Shown here: positions 9,887-18,454 of the stretch, piece after piece
How positions within the stretch are numbered: position 1 is the first letter of the stretch
Layout: every line of letters begins with the position of its first letter
Origin: Nocardia veterana NBRC 100344
GTDB lineage: Bacteria > Actinomycetota > Actinomycetes > Mycobacteriales > Mycobacteriaceae
Assembly: GCF_000308855.1 (NCBI RefSeq)
Contig: NZ_BAGM01000092.1
Location: 23,524-87,523 of the forward strand
Length of the DNA stretch: 64,000 nucleotides
Reading direction: 5' to 3'
Translations under genes and position numbers: made by a program
The notes under the pieces: model-generated
What the model was told of the DNA's origin: nothing
Database searches by the model: none
Seen by the model: only the letters and a program-made list of their open reading frames with translations

Positions 9887-10375
9887 TCACGCGGCCGGAC
9901 CCAGCCCCGCCGGCAGGCTCGGCGGGGTGCCCTGGGTCCAGGTGATCCGCAGCGCCGAAGCGGAGATCCGCCAGCCGTCCGCGGTCCGGACCAGGTCGGT
10001 ATCGGTATGTCCGGCGGAGATGAAGATCGATTCGGAACCGTCGGCCAGCACGTGGGTGCTCAGTTGCGCGCCGCGAACCCTGGCCCGATCGCCGTCGAGT
10101 TCGATCACCGGATTCGTTCCCAGATGGACGGTCCGGTCGAACAACGCCATGCCGCGCCGGATATGCGCGAGGACGGCATCGCGCCCGTGGACGGTGCCGA
10201 TCGGCATTTCGGCCGTGACGTCCTCGGTGAAGTAGGTGCGCGCCCACTGCTCGTCGAAGACGCCGTCGTCCAGGGAGCGCAGGTAGCGATCCAGCAGGTC
10301 GGTGATGTCGGCCCGGTCCAGCAACTCCTGGATCCGGCGCGTGGTGATCTCGGTGTTCGTATCCTCAGCGGTCAT
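9887..10375 (-). CDS. SnoaL-like/NTF2-fold polyketide-cyclase-family protein
   Basis: The 162 residues fit the SnoaL_4 class: an N-terminal helix pair (ITDLLDRYLRSLDDGVFDEQW), then TYFTEDVTAEMP and a strand-rich half ending in RTADGWRISASALRITW. Members include dehydratases, cyclases and isomerases; no catalytic assignment is possible here. The ATG at 10375 falls six bases after the -10 of a MerR-type promoter, implying a leaderless transcript. A TTG at 10390 is the alternative start but lies inside the operator. Confidence 0.8.
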   Translation of the reverse strand: MTAEDTNTEITTRRIQELLDRADITDLLDRYLRSLDDGVFDEQWARTYFTEDVTAEMPIGTVHGRDAVLAHIRRGMALFDRTVHLGTNPVIELDGDRARVRGAQLSTHVLADGSESIFISAGHTDTDLVRTADGWRISASALRITWTQGTPPSLPAGLGPAA

Positions 10376-10381
10376 GACCCA

Positions 10382-10412
10382 AGCCTGCAACCTCGACTTA
10401 AGTTGAGGTCAA
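10382..10412 (-). promoter_or_regulatory. MerR/SoxR-type activated promoter
   Basis: A near-perfect palindrome CCTCAACTTAAGTCGAGG (minus strand) fills the space between -35 TTGACC and -10 CAGGCT. The spacer is 19 bases, the over-long spacing typical of MerR-family-activated promoters. The arms CCTCAA...TTGAGG resemble SoxR-class operators. No MerR gene lies in the window. Confidence 0.7.
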
Positions 10413-10437
10413 CGGGGCTGTGACCCAGCCGACAAGG

Positions 10438-10632
10438 TCACCATCGATGCTTGGGCACATCGAATTCGGCGCACAGCGCCCGCCAGACCTCGCGAGGGTC
10501 GACACCATCCTCGATCGCCTGGGCGCCGGTGCGGCCGTTCATCGCGGGCAGGACATGATCGGCCAGCAGCAGGTCGCCGCGGGCGACGCCGAATTCGGTA
10601 TGCAAGAGTTCCTGGAATTCAGTCAACCGCAC
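10438..10632 (-). CDS. DUF3046 protein
   Basis: Small soluble protein with the DUF3046 pattern: RLTEFQELLHTEFG, then LLLADHVLPAMNGRTGAQAI and DPREVWRALCAEFDVP. The GTG at 10632 puts the conserved VRLTEF at the N-terminus (64 residues); a GTG at 10653 would add seven. Orthologues sit next to recA in mycobacteria (Rv2738c), and the conserved position supports the call. Function is unknown. Confidence 0.85.
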   Translation of the reverse strand: MRLTEFQELLHTEFGVARGDLLLADHVLPAMNGRTGAQAIEDGVDPREVWRALCAEFDVPKHRW

Positions 10633-10703
10633 CGTGCCGAGGGTACCGGGCACCGGCGCGCCGCGGCCATCGCCTCCGCACCGGGTGCGCCCGCAGCGGA
10701 TCG

Positions 10704-11867
10704 TCAGTTCGCCCGCACCCGGTCCAGGACGCGATGGCAGACCTCGACCGGATCCTCGACCTCGGCGGCGGACGCCGCGGCCGCCGCGGCGCGTTGCCGA
10801 TAGGAATCATCGCTCAGCACGGTGCGCACCGCGGCCCGCAGCGCTTCGATGGTGAACGGCCGGACCAATATCGAACTCCCCTGCCGCACAGCGCGATTCG
10901 CGAGCTCCCACTGATCGCCGCCACCGGGTACGGTCACGATCGGGACCCCCGCCAGCAGGGTTTTGGCCAGCAGTCCGTGCCCACCCCCGCCGACGACCAC
11001 CGCGGCATGGCGGAGCAGGTCGTCCTGGCGACCCAGCCCCGCGGTCGCCCACGGCGGCAGATCCGACGGTGGGGTGTCGAGCATGGAGATCGCCACGCGC
11101 ACGTCGCTGTCGGCGAGGGCCGCGAGCGCGCCGGAGGCGAGATCGCCGACCCCCGTCTGCGCCGTCGAGGGGGCGACCATCACCAGCGGGCGATCGCCCG
11201 GCGGCAGCGGCAATGTGCGCGTCGTCGGCTCCCACAGCAACGGCCCGACGATATGCGCGTGGTCGGGCCAGTCGGGCCGATCCACCTCCAGGGCGGGCAA
11301 GGTGGCGATCAGCCGGGCGTCCGGTCCCGGATCGGCCTCGGGCAGCCCCACACTCGCCCGCGCCACCGCGCGCTGCCGTTCCCCGCGAGTGATCGCTCGG
11401 GCGGTCAGGCCGCGCAGCACGGTGTCGCGCATCCGGCCCCGCAGCCCTTCCCCCGGAGCCAGCCCACTTCCGATGGGCGGCAACGCCTTCGACGGCAGAT
11501 ACAGCGGATGCGGCGACAACTCGACCCACGGCACTCCCAGCCGCTCGGCCGCCATCCCACCGCCGGCGGTCAGCACATCCGACACCACCAGCTCCGGCAG
11601 CATCGCGCTGAGGTCGGGCAGAATTTCGGACGAAATATGGGCGGCCCGTTCGTGAATGCGCGCACCCGCGTCCCGGTCGTCGTCCTGCGGCCGGGGCGCC
11701 AGGCCCTTCAACCGCCGCACCGCGATACCCGCCGCGCGGGCGGCCTCGAACCAGCGTGGACTGGTGAACAACACCGGATCATCGCCCGCCCGGAGGAACC
11801 GCAGGCACAACGCGATCGCCGGAAACGCATGACCCGGATCCGGCCCCGCGACGACAGCCACTCGCAT
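10704..11867 (-). CDS. MGT-like family 1 glycosyltransferase
   Basis: GT-B fold transferase resembling macrolide/UDP-glycosyltransferases. The start MRVAVVAGPDPGHAFP is the usual Rossmann opening. The C-terminal donor site contains HAAVVVGGGGHGLLAKTL followed by GVPIVTVPGGGDQWELANR. About 387 residues; ATG at 11879 (MVGRM) is an alternative start. It matches the position of Rv2739c beside the recA cluster. Donor and acceptor are not known. Confidence 0.82.
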   Translation of the reverse strand: MRVAVVAGPDPGHAFPAIALCLRFLRAGDDPVLFTSPRWFEAARAAGIAVRRLKGLAPRPQDDDRDAGARIHERAAHISSEILPDLSAMLPELVVSDVLTAGGGMAAERLGVPWVELSPHPLYLPSKALPPIGSGLAPGEGLRGRMRDTVLRGLTARAITRGERQRAVARASVGLPEADPGPDARLIATLPALEVDRPDWPDHAHIVGPLLWEPTTRTLPLPPGDRPLVMVAPSTAQTGVGDLASGALAALADSDVRVAISMLDTPPSDLPPWATAGLGRQDDLLRHAAVVVGGGGHGLLAKTLLAGVPIVTVPGGGDQWELANRAVRQGSSILVRPFTIEALRAAVRTVLSDDSYRQRAAAAAASAAEVEDPVEVCHRVLDRVRAN

Positions 11868-11971
11868 GCGCCCCACCATGCCATACCCGGTACCGAGCGG
11901 ATGCCGGGCGGGCGGAGCTACCCGAGCGTCATGAATCCGGCAGTCGGCGTTCGTGTCCGCGCACAGCTTCG

Positions 11972-12691
11972 TCAGTCCGCGAAGTGATACAGCTCGAACC
12001 CCACCGCGCGCTCGGCGGGGAACCCGGCATGCGGGCCGGTCGCGCGGTCGACGATGGCCCGGGCCTGTTCCGGTACCGGGACGTCGCTCAACGCGCTCAG
12101 ATAGCGATGGTGCTGGACCAGGGAATCCACCGCGGCCCGCACGGTATCGGTCACGTCGACCGCATGCGTGACCACGGGGCCCACCACCGCCGCCCAGCGC
12201 GGAGTCCAGACCGGTAGCTCGGCCAGCTCGGGAAAGATCCACTCGTTACCGGCGTCGGAGATCGCATCCAGCGCACAGCGGCCGACCGCGCGGTGGTCGG
12301 CGCTGTTGGCATACCCCGGAGCCCAGGTGTCACCGAAATTGAACAGCACCACCATCTCGGGCCGGTGCCGGCGAATCGCGGCCGCGAGATCGCGGCGCAA
12401 ACCCAGGCCGCCCTCGATCCGACCGTCCGGATAGCCGAGAAACTCCACCTGTTCGACACCGACGGCCCGGGCCGACGCGATCTCCTCCTGTTCCCGCAGC
12501 GGCCCGCATTCGGCCGGTGGCAGCCCGGCGATCCCGGCCTCGCCTCGCGTGGCCAGCAGGTACCGAATGTCCTTGCCCTGCCCGGTCCATCGGGCCACCG
12601 CGGCCGCGGCGCCGTACTCGATATCGTCGGGATGCGCGACGATCACCAGTCCGCGCTGCCAATTCTCGGGAACATGATCCATGGCGATCAT
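11972..12691 (-). CDS. PIG-L family (LmbE-like) deacetylase
   Basis: Zinc-dependent N-deacetylase of the GlcNAc-PI / mycothiol-MshB superfamily. The metal motif AHPDDIEYG is near the N-terminus and a later histidine lies in NSADHRAVGRCALD. At 239 residues it has one domain. Start ATG at 12691 is chosen; ATG at 12682 is equally placed. MshB, Mca or lipid-sugar deacetylase roles cannot be distinguished from sequence alone. Confidence 0.85.
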   Translation of the reverse strand: MIAMDHVPENWQRGLVIVAHPDDIEYGAAAAVARWTGQGKDIRYLLATRGEAGIAGLPPAECGPLREQEEIASARAVGVEQVEFLGYPDGRIEGGLGLRRDLAAAIRRHRPEMVVLFNFGDTWAPGYANSADHRAVGRCALDAISDAGNEWIFPELAELPVWTPRWAAVVGPVVTHAVDVTDTVRAAVDSLVQHHRYLSALSDVPVPEQARAIVDRATGPHAGFPAERAVGFELYHFAD

Positions 12692-12703
12692 TGTCGCCGA
12701 ATG

Positions 12704-12740
12704 CGAACGGGCCGCCCGGCATCCACCGAGCGGCCCGTTC
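12704..12740 (-). terminator. Hairpin terminator after the small membrane-protein gene
   Basis: Perfect 11-bp stem GAACGGGCCGC / GCGGCCCGTTC with a 15-base loop, 12 bases past the stop of the gene at 12753 and before the PIG-L start. Confidence 0.65.
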
Positions 12741-12752
12741 CGGAAATCCGCA

Positions 12753-12926
12753 CTACAGTTTGGTGACCGTCGATTTGTTCGAACCCGAGACGGCCTTGTA
12801 CAGCAGGTACAGGCCGAAGACCACGACGCTGATCATCAGGATCGGGAACAACGCCTTGACCAGCGCGCCGATGACGATCAGCGCCAGCCACACGAGCGCG
12901 ACGACGCCCAGAATCTTCCAGAACAT
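12753..12926 (-). CDS. Small membrane protein
   Basis: 57 residues starting MFWKILGVVALVWLAL. Two hydrophobic segments (about 4-22 and 26-46) fill most of the chain, with a short polar tail SGSNKSTVTKL. A GGGAGGA ribosome site sits seven bases before this ATG and overlaps the ATG six bases upstream, which decides the start. It lies downstream of the psp-type genes in the same orientation. No family is recognised. It could be a PspC/PspN-like helper, but that is only positional. Confidence 0.7.
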   Translation of the reverse strand: MFWKILGVVALVWLALIVIGALVKALFPILMISVVVFGLYLLYKAVSGSNKSTVTKL

Positions 12927-13070
12927 GTCCATTCCTCCCGAAGGTTTCCGAACCGCCGTCATCGCGATCCGACTCCTCCATACTGTCAACTCGGCATCGG
13001 AAAATCACCAGGTCACAGCCGATATCCGGGAAATATCAGGGTGAACCCCGAGAGGGCTCGTCCGTGGGTG

Positions 13071-14189
13071 CTACCGCCGGTCGGCCAGTTCGGTGAGTGC
13101 CTGCGCCCAGCCGTCGAGGCGGTCGGCGGCCTCCCGGAGGGTGACCATCGCCCAGCCAAACGCATCCGCCGGACCGTCACCCGGCCCCACGGCGAGAACC
13201 TGTCCGGCCGCGGCGAGCAGCTGCTCGTATTCGGCCACGCCCGCGTCCAGGCGAGCGACCATCGCCCGCACCTGCTCCGCCAGGCCCGCCCCCGCACCGG
13301 AGGTCGCGACCACCTCGAGCGTCTTCTCCATCGCCGCGATATCGCCGGCGAGGGCGTGCAACGCCGCCGCGCCGGATTCCGCGGTCGCCACCGTATCGGC
13401 GAGGTCGTCGACGGGTACCCGGCCGCCGGCCGCGATCCGCCGGCCGAGTTCGTGAAATGCCCGCTCCGCGCGGACCAGCCGCGCGATCGGCGCGCGGGCC
13501 GCCGATTGCACCGAAGGCAACCGGCGGGGAACGAATGCGGCGGGCGGCAGGGGATGCCGGCGCAGTTCCAGATATCGGCGGGTGCTCAACGCCGCGCCGG
13601 TCACCAGCGCCGCGGCACCACCGCCGACCACGACCACCGCCCACACGGGGGCCGAAATCGCCACCAGCCCAGCCGTTCCCAGGGCTGTGACACCGGACGC
13701 GGCGCTCCAGCGAAGGCTCCGGCGCCGGACCCGGCGTCGACGGCGTAGCTCCCGCTCCCGCGGATCGGCCCACTTCCGCACCGCGTGCAACGCGTATTCG
13801 CCGGCGTCGCGCAGCGTCCCCGGCACCCGCCGGGCGCGCTCGAGGCGCTCCTGCTCGCGCACGTCAGCATGCTTGCGGCGCTGCGAGAACCGGCTGACCT
13901 CGGCTCGCGCCGATGTTCTCGCGGTCGCCGATCGGGAGATGTCCGGAGCGGAATCCGCGGCAGCGGAATCACCCTGCGGCGCAAGGGTTTCGGCGATCGA
14001 CCGCCGGGCTGTGGCCTGATCGGCGAACCCGGCCCGGTCGATGTACGAGGAATTCGACAGTGGCGTCCGCGCCGCATCGGCCGAGGGTACGGCGGAGGCG
14101 GGCGGCGCGGACGCATCGATCCGGGTCGACCGGGACCACGGCCGGGCGCGGGAGGTCGCGGGCTCGTTCCGCGCCCGCGTTCGCCCCAT
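13071..14189 (-). CDS. pspM: PspM-like membrane protein of the Psp system
   Basis: 372 residues. The N-terminal ~100 are Ala/Ser/Arg-rich and likely disordered, followed by a basic stretch (ERELRRRRRVRRRSLRW). Two adjacent membrane helices lie at about 163-200. The C-terminal half is helical (RLVRAERAFHELGRRIAAG...). It sits 31 bases after pspA and two genes after clgR, as Rv2743c (PspM) does in M. tuberculosis. There the membrane protein holds PspA at the membrane. The symbol rests on synteny plus topology. Confidence 0.75.
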   Translation of the reverse strand: MGRTRARNEPATSRARPWSRSTRIDASAPPASAVPSADAARTPLSNSSYIDRAGFADQATARRSIAETLAPQGDSAAADSAPDISRSATARTSARAEVSRFSQRRKHADVREQERLERARRVPGTLRDAGEYALHAVRKWADPRERELRRRRRVRRRSLRWSAASGVTALGTAGLVAISAPVWAVVVVGGGAAALVTGAALSTRRYLELRRHPLPPAAFVPRRLPSVQSAARAPIARLVRAERAFHELGRRIAAGGRVPVDDLADTVATAESGAAALHALAGDIAAMEKTLEVVATSGAGAGLAEQVRAMVARLDAGVAEYEQLLAAAGQVLAVGPGDGPADAFGWAMVTLREAADRLDGWAQALTELADRR

Positions 14190-14220
14190 CAGCTCAGCCT
14201 TCCGATCGACCAGTGCGCAG

Positions 14221-15030
14221 TTACTGCTGCGCGGCCTGGCCCTTGTTCACCTGCGGCTGAGCCGGGTTCGCGATGGCCTGGCCGGAGTCACCGGACGGCA
14301 GGGCATCGCCACGCATAGAGGCGCGAATCTGCTCCAGACGGTTGTGGCCGGCCATCTGCACGCTGGCCTGCTGCACCTCCATCATGCGTCCCTGCACGGT
14401 GTTCTGAGCGAGTTCGGCGGCGCCCAGCGCGTTGGCATAGCGACGCTCGATCTTCTCGCGCACCGCGTCCAGGCTGGGGGTGCTGCCGGGAGCGGACAGG
14501 GTGGAGTCCATCTGCTGCAGCGAGGCCGACACCTGCTCCTGCATCTTGGCCTGTTCGAGCTGGCTGAGCAGCTTGGTGCGTTCGGCCACCTTCTGCTGCA
14601 GCAGCATGGCGTTCTGCTCGACCGCCTTCTTGGCCTGGGCGGCGGCCTGCAGCGACTGATCGTGCAGCACCTTCAGGTCCTCGACCGACTGTTCGGCGGT
14701 CACCAGCTGCGCCGCGAACGCCTCGGCCGCGTTGGTGTACTGGATCGCCTTCTCGGTGTCGCCCGCGGCGGTGGCCTGGTCGGCCAGCTGAACCGCCTGG
14801 CGCGCGTTGGCGTTGAGCTTCTCGACCTCGTCGAGCTGCCGGTTGAGCTTCATCTCGAGCTGGCGCTGGTTACCGATCACCGACGCCGCCTGCTGCGACA
14901 GGGCCTGGTGTTGACGCTGGGCTTCCTCGATAGCCTGCTGAATCTGTACCTTCGGATCCGCATGCTCCTCGATCTTGGAATCGAAGAGGGCCATCAGGTA
15001 CTTCCAGGCCTTCACGAACGGATTAGCCAT
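14221..15030 (-). CDS. pspA: PspA/IM30 phage-shock protein
   Basis: Peripheral membrane protein (ESCRT-III-like) that stabilises a stressed cytoplasmic membrane. The N-terminal amphipathic segment [19 protein letters not shown] is followed by a long coiled coil ([35 protein letters not shown]). The last ~25 residues are a low-complexity Pro/Gln tail. At 269 residues it matches the mycobacterial 35-kDa antigen homologue. The 218 bases to clgR are larger than in a tight operon, so a separate promoter is possible. Confidence 0.93.
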   Translation of the reverse strand: MANPFVKAWKYLMALFDSKIEEHADPKVQIQQAIEEAQRQHQALSQQAASVIGNQRQLEMKLNRQLDEVEKLNANARQAVQLADQATAAGDTEKAIQYTNAAEAFAAQLVTAEQSVEDLKVLHDQSLQAAAQAKKAVEQNAMLLQQKVAERTKLLSQLEQAKMQEQVSASLQQMDSTLSAPGSTPSLDAVREKIERRYANALGAAELAQNTVQGRMMEVQQASVQMAGHNRLEQIRASMRGDALPSGDSGQAIANPAQPQVNKGQAAQQ

Positions 15031-15154
15031 CGATTGATCCCGCCTCCATCTGACTGCGCCGCGCCGCAGCGCGGCGGTGGTGCGCGACCGTCACGCACCC
15101 CGTGTCCCTATCCTCCATCGCGCGGTGTCGGACTGCCGAACCACCCGTAACCGA

Positions 15155-15165
15155 CGCTTACAGAG
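15155..15165. promoter_or_regulatory. Possible ClgR-like site upstream of pspA
   Basis: CGCTTACAGAG differs at one position from the ClgR consensus CGCYNANRGCG and lies about 125 bases upstream of the pspA start, in the clgR-pspA gap. A single short near-match; weak evidence. Confidence 0.25.
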
Positions 15166-15248
15166 AATCTATCCGTTTCCGCTCCGTCGTACAGCCTTGC
15201 CGGCACCGTTGCGGTGCGGGTAACTCACGAGCGCCGACGCGCGGGGAT

Positions 15249-15638
15249 TCACTTCGCCTGTACCAACACCAGTTTCTCGGCTTTCGGGGCCGGAATCACG
15301 ATCCGGGTGTCCCCGGCGATACCGGCACGGGCCGCCACACCGGTGGCCGCCGCCTCCGCCCCGGTCTCGACCGGAGCCGGTTCGCTCACGCGGGGCGCGG
15401 GAGCGTCGGCATCCGCCATGGTGGCGCTCACATCGACCAGAACCTGCGACAAGGGCACATCCAGTGCCTGGCAGATGGCGGCCAGGAGCTCACTCGAGGC
15501 TTCCTTGCGTCCGCGTTCGACCTCGGACAGATAGCCGAGGCTCACGCGTGCCGACGTCGACACCTCACGTAGGGTCCGGCTCTGGGCGATCCGAGCGCGC
15601 CGCAGACTCTCGCCGATGGCCTCTCGAAGCAGCGTCAT
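15249..15638 (-). CDS. clgR: ClgR, XRE-family regulator of protease and psp genes
   Basis: 129 residues with an N-terminal Cro/C1-type [20 protein letters not shown], then [21 protein letters not shown], the near-invariant ClgR signature. The C-terminal half is Ala/Pro-rich. In actinobacteria ClgR activates clp protease and psp genes after envelope or proteotoxic stress. ATG at 15638 has GAGGAGAA at good spacing. A candidate ECF-sigma promoter lies about 80 bases upstream. Confidence 0.93.
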   Translation of the reverse strand: MTLLREAIGESLRRARIAQSRTLREVSTSARVSLGYLSEVERGRKEASSELLAAICQALDVPLSQVLVDVSATMADADAPAPRVSEPAPVETGAEAAATGVAARAGIAGDTRIVIPAPKAEKLVLVQAK

Positions 15639-15716
15639 CTCGTTCTCCTCACGTTTCGCCTCACCGGGCCGAGCGCGACCGCCGTCGAGCGTGACGCACC
15701 CTCCGTCTACTGTGCC

Positions 15717-15743
15717 AACGTCGCATGCCACCCCGTTGGTTCC
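15717..15743 (-). promoter_or_regulatory. Candidate ECF (SigE-like) promoter of clgR
   Basis: Minus strand GGAACC, 18 bases, GTT fits the mycobacterial SigE/SigH-type consensus. The -35 is one arm of a perfect palindrome (GGTTCCCG-N4-CGGGAACC, 15738-15757). The clgR promoter of M. tuberculosis is SigE-dependent, so the position agrees with known biology. Confidence 0.55.
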
Positions 15744-15783
15744 CGCCCACGGGAACCGATCGGCGCCGGGCGCGCAGTCTCCG

Positions 15784-16323
15784 TCAGCCCGTTGCGGTCC
15801 GCTCGCCGTCGTCGACTCGGCGCAGCAGTTCGATGATCGCCGTGCGGACCGCGCTCATCCTGATCGTCCATCGGTCTCCGGCCAGGTGCAAGCGCATCAC
15901 TTCGGTGCCGCCGGGTCCGCTCAGCCCGAGAAAAACCGTCCCGACCGGGCATTCTCCCTGCGGATCCGGACCCGCGACCCCGGTCAGCCCGATTCCCCAG
16001 TCGGCGGCACAGGTCGTGCGCGCGCCGACGGCGAGCTGTTCGGCGGTGCCGGCGGCGACCGGGCCGTCGGCGGCGAGGGTGTCTTCGCTCACCCCGGCGA
16101 GCCGATGTTTGAGATCGGTGGCGTAGACCACCAGGCCACCGCGCAGTACCAGACTGGCGCCCGGCACCCCCGCGAGGGTGGCCGCGAGCAGGCCGGCGGT
16201 CAGCGATTCGGCGGTCGCCACGGTCTGACCCCGGCGAGTCAGCATGCCCACGAGGTCCACTGCTTCGGGCGCGCTCGACAGCGGGTCTGCGGTCGCCGCG
16301 GCGCCGGTCCGGTCCGGGGGCAT
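15784..16323 (-). CDS. cinA: CinA C-terminal / PncC nicotinamide-nucleotide amidase
   Basis: Single-domain CinA-C protein, 179 residues, which deamidates NMN in pyridine-nucleotide recycling. Key patterns are [39 protein letters not shown], and [22 protein letters not shown]. The N-terminal MocF-like domain of long CinA is absent. The ATG lies five bases after the pgsA stop. A GTG at 16332 overlapping that stop (GTGA) is an equally good coupled start. Confidence 0.88.
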   Translation of the reverse strand: MPPDRTGAAATADPLSSAPEAVDLVGMLTRRGQTVATAESLTAGLLAATLAGVPGASLVLRGGLVVYATDLKHRLAGVSEDTLAADGPVAAGTAEQLAVGARTTCAADWGIGLTGVAGPDPQGECPVGTVFLGLSGPGGTEVMRLHLAGDRWTIRMSAVRTAIIELLRRVDDGERTATG

Positions 16324-16328
16324 GCGGC

Positions 16329-16991
16329 TCACCGTCGCTCGACCGGGCGGGCCCACAACCGGGCCGCTTGCACCACGTAGTCCAAGCCCGTGACCACGGT
16401 CAGCGCGACGGCGACGTACATCAGCGCCATTCCCACGCTCGCCCACGCACCGGCCAGCGGTAACAGCAATACCCCGATCGCCACCGACTGCACCAGCGTC
16501 TTCGCCTTGCCACCCCGTCCGGCGGGGATCACCCCGCGCCGCACCACGGCCAGTCGCAGCAGGGTCACACCGATCTCCCGGGCACAGATCACGACGGTGA
16601 TCCACCACGGCAGATCGCCGAGGGCCGACAGCCCGATCAGCGCGGCGCCGATCAACGCCTTGTCGGCGATCGGATCGGCCAACTTGCCGAAGTCGGTGAC
16701 GAGACCGTACTTGCGCGCCACCTGACCGTCGATCCGGTCGGTGATGGCGGCGAGGCCGAACAACGCGGCCGCCGCGATCCGCCATCCGGTGTCGTGCCCG
16801 CCGCCGGCGAACAGCGCCAGCAGAAAGATCGGCACGATCACGATGCGCAGGACCGTCAGGATGTTGGCGATGTTCATCAGCGGCACCGCCGACGGCTCGA
16901 CCGTCCGCTTCGCTTGCGGCGGAACGAGATTCGCCCGAGCTCTGCCCGCCTCGGCCCAGGACCGATCCATATCGTCGCTCTGCACGCTCAC
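16329..16991 (-). CDS. pgsA: CDP-diacylglycerol-glycerol-3-phosphate phosphatidyltransferase
   Basis: Membrane enzyme of phospholipid synthesis that makes phosphatidylglycerol phosphate or a related phosphatidyl product. The CDP-alcohol transferase motif is intact: DRIDGQVARKYG then DFGKLADPIADK. Several hydrophobic helices follow. GTG at 16991 has a GGGGG ribosome site; ATG at 16970 and TTG at 17018 are alternatives. It corresponds to Rv2746c (pgsA3) in the same order with argA, cinA and clgR. Confidence 0.9.
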   Translation of the reverse strand: MSVQSDDMDRSWAEAGRARANLVPPQAKRTVEPSAVPLMNIANILTVLRIVIVPIFLLALFAGGGHDTGWRIAAAALFGLAAITDRIDGQVARKYGLVTDFGKLADPIADKALIGAALIGLSALGDLPWWITVVICAREIGVTLLRLAVVRRGVIPAGRGGKAKTLVQSVAIGVLLLPLAGAWASVGMALMYVAVALTVVTGLDYVVQAARLWARPVERR

Positions 16992-17110
16992 CGGCACCCC
17001 CGGCCGGAATGCGCGCAACCGCAGCCCCCGGCAGGTCGGGGCGGGCGGGCAGACGAGATGTGCGGCACTCCACCAGACTATCGGTTGGGGAGCCGACTAC
17101 TGTGCACCCC

Positions 17111-17653
17111 ATGACGACGCGGGCATCCCAGAGTGATTCGATCGGCGGCACCGGCCCCGGCACCGTGCTCGTCCGCCGCGCCCGCACGTCCGACGTGCCC
17201 GCCATCAAAAGCCTCGTCGACGTCTACGCCGGCCGCATTCTGCTGGAGAAGAACCTGGTCACGCTCTACGAGTCGGTCCAGGAGTTCTGGGTGGCCGAAC
17301 TCGACGGCCGCCTGGTCGGATGTGGCGCACTCCACGTGCTGTGGGCCGACCTCGGCGAGGTGCGCACGGTAGCCGTCCACCCCGATGTCAAGGGCCGCGG
17401 GGTCGGCCGGATGATCGTGGACAAACTGATCGCCACCGCCCGCGAGTTGCAGCTGCAACGGCTGTTCGTTCTCACCTTCGAGGTGGAGTTCTTCTCCCGG
17501 CACGGCTTCACCGAAATCGACGGCACTCCGGTCACCGCCGAGGTGTTCGCGGAGATGTGCCGCTCCTACGACACCGGCGTGGCCGAATTCCTCGACCTCA
17601 GCTACGTCAAGCCGAACACCCTCGGCAATACTCGAATGCTGTTGACCCTCTGA
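17111..17653 (+). CDS. argA: Short-form amino-acid N-acetyltransferase (ArgA)
   Basis: GNAT enzyme catalysing N-acetylation of glutamate, the first step of arginine synthesis. Acetyl-CoA site VAVHPDVKGRGVGRMIVDKL, preceded by CGALHVLWADLGEVRTVAV. C-terminal LFVLTFEVEFFSRHGFTEID is typical of the mycobacterial Rv2747 type that lacks the kinase-like domain. ATG at 17111 lies seven bases after a -10-like TACTGT (17098-17103), suggesting a leaderless transcript. It diverges from pgsA. 180 residues. Confidence 0.9.
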   Translation: MTTRASQSDSIGGTGPGTVLVRRARTSDVPAIKSLVDVYAGRILLEKNLVTLYESVQEFWVAELDGRLVGCGALHVLWADLGEVRTVAVHPDVKGRGVGRMIVDKLIATARELQLQRLFVLTFEVEFFSRHGFTEIDGTPVTAEVFAEMCRSYDTGVAEFLDLSYVKPNTLGNTRMLLTL

Positions 17654-17671
17654 ACGTCTTCGGGAGTCCCC

Positions 17672-17971
17672 GTGCCGATCTTCGCCGTCCACTACACCTA
17701 CTCCGAGGCCACCGCCGCCAAGCGCGACGAGCATCGGCCGCGCCACCGGGCATGGCTGTCGGATCTGGTGGATCAGGGTGTGGTACTCACGACCGGTCCC
17801 TACGCCGACGGCTCCGGCGCGCTGCTGCTGTTCCGGGCCGAGGACGCTGCGGCGATGGAGCGGTTGCTCGCCGACGATCCGTTCGCGCGGGAGAAGTTGA
17901 TCGATGCCGTGCGGTTCGTGGAGTGGACACCGGTGATGGGGGCGTTCACGGATCAGGCGGCGACGGCCTGA
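17672..17971 (+). CDS. YciI-family protein
   Basis: 99-residue ferredoxin-like fold protein of the YCII family. Typical features are FAVHYTYSEA at the start, RPRHRAWLSDLVDQGVVLTTGPYADGSGALL in the middle (cited from two adjoining motifs) and ERLLADDPFAREKLIDAV. The conserved His and Asp of this family are present (HRAWL, DDPF). GTG start follows GGGAG and lies 18 bases after argA, so both are probably transcribed together. The substrate is unknown. Confidence 0.8.
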   Translation: MPIFAVHYTYSEATAAKRDEHRPRHRAWLSDLVDQGVVLTTGPYADGSGALLLFRAEDAAAMERLLADDPFAREKLIDAVRFVEWTPVMGAFTDQAATA

Positions 17972-18033
17972 CGGTGGCGCCGGGCGCGGTACGATGCACC
18001 GCATAGTCAACCAGTTGCATATGCGAGGTGGCG

Positions 18034-18450
18034 ATGCAGGCATTCCGACAGGCCGTGGAAGCACGCGATATGGCGGCGATCGAGGCGCTGCTCGCCGAGA
18101 ACGTGGTGTTCACCAGTCCGGTGGCGTTCAAGCCCTATCCCGGCCGGGCGATCACCGCGGCCATTCTGCGCGGCGTGATGCGGGTGTTCGAGGATTTCCG
18201 CTATGTCCGGGAGATCACCGACGCCGGCGGCCGGGATTCGGCGCTGCTGTTCGAGGCGACGGTCGACGGTAAGCAGGTCAACGGGTGCGACTTCCTGCAC
18301 GTCGACGAGAACGGCCTGATCGACGATCTGAAGGTGATGGTCCGACCCCTTTCGGCGGCGACGGCACTGGCCACCGCGATGGGTGCCCAGTTCGACCGGA
18401 TCCAGCGCGAGGCCGCCGAGCAGATCGGCCGCGAGCGCGCGGCCGGTTAG
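18034..18450 (+). CDS. NTF2/SnoaL-like small protein
   Basis: 138 residues with an NTF2-type cone fold pattern: FRQAVEARDMAAIEALLAEN, VVFTSPVAFKPYPGR, and a C-terminal GCDFLHVDENGLIDDLKVMV. Such proteins bind small hydrophobic ligands or act as isomerases; no catalytic residues can be assigned. ATG at 18034 is chosen because GAGG sits five bases before it and overlaps the upstream GTG. Four bases separate it from the PPOX gene. Confidence 0.78.
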   Translation: MQAFRQAVEARDMAAIEALLAENVVFTSPVAFKPYPGRAITAAILRGVMRVFEDFRYVREITDAGGRDSALLFEATVDGKQVNGCDFLHVDENGLIDDLKVMVRPLSAATALATAMGAQFDRIQREAAEQIGRERAAG

Positions 18451-18454
18451 CCCG

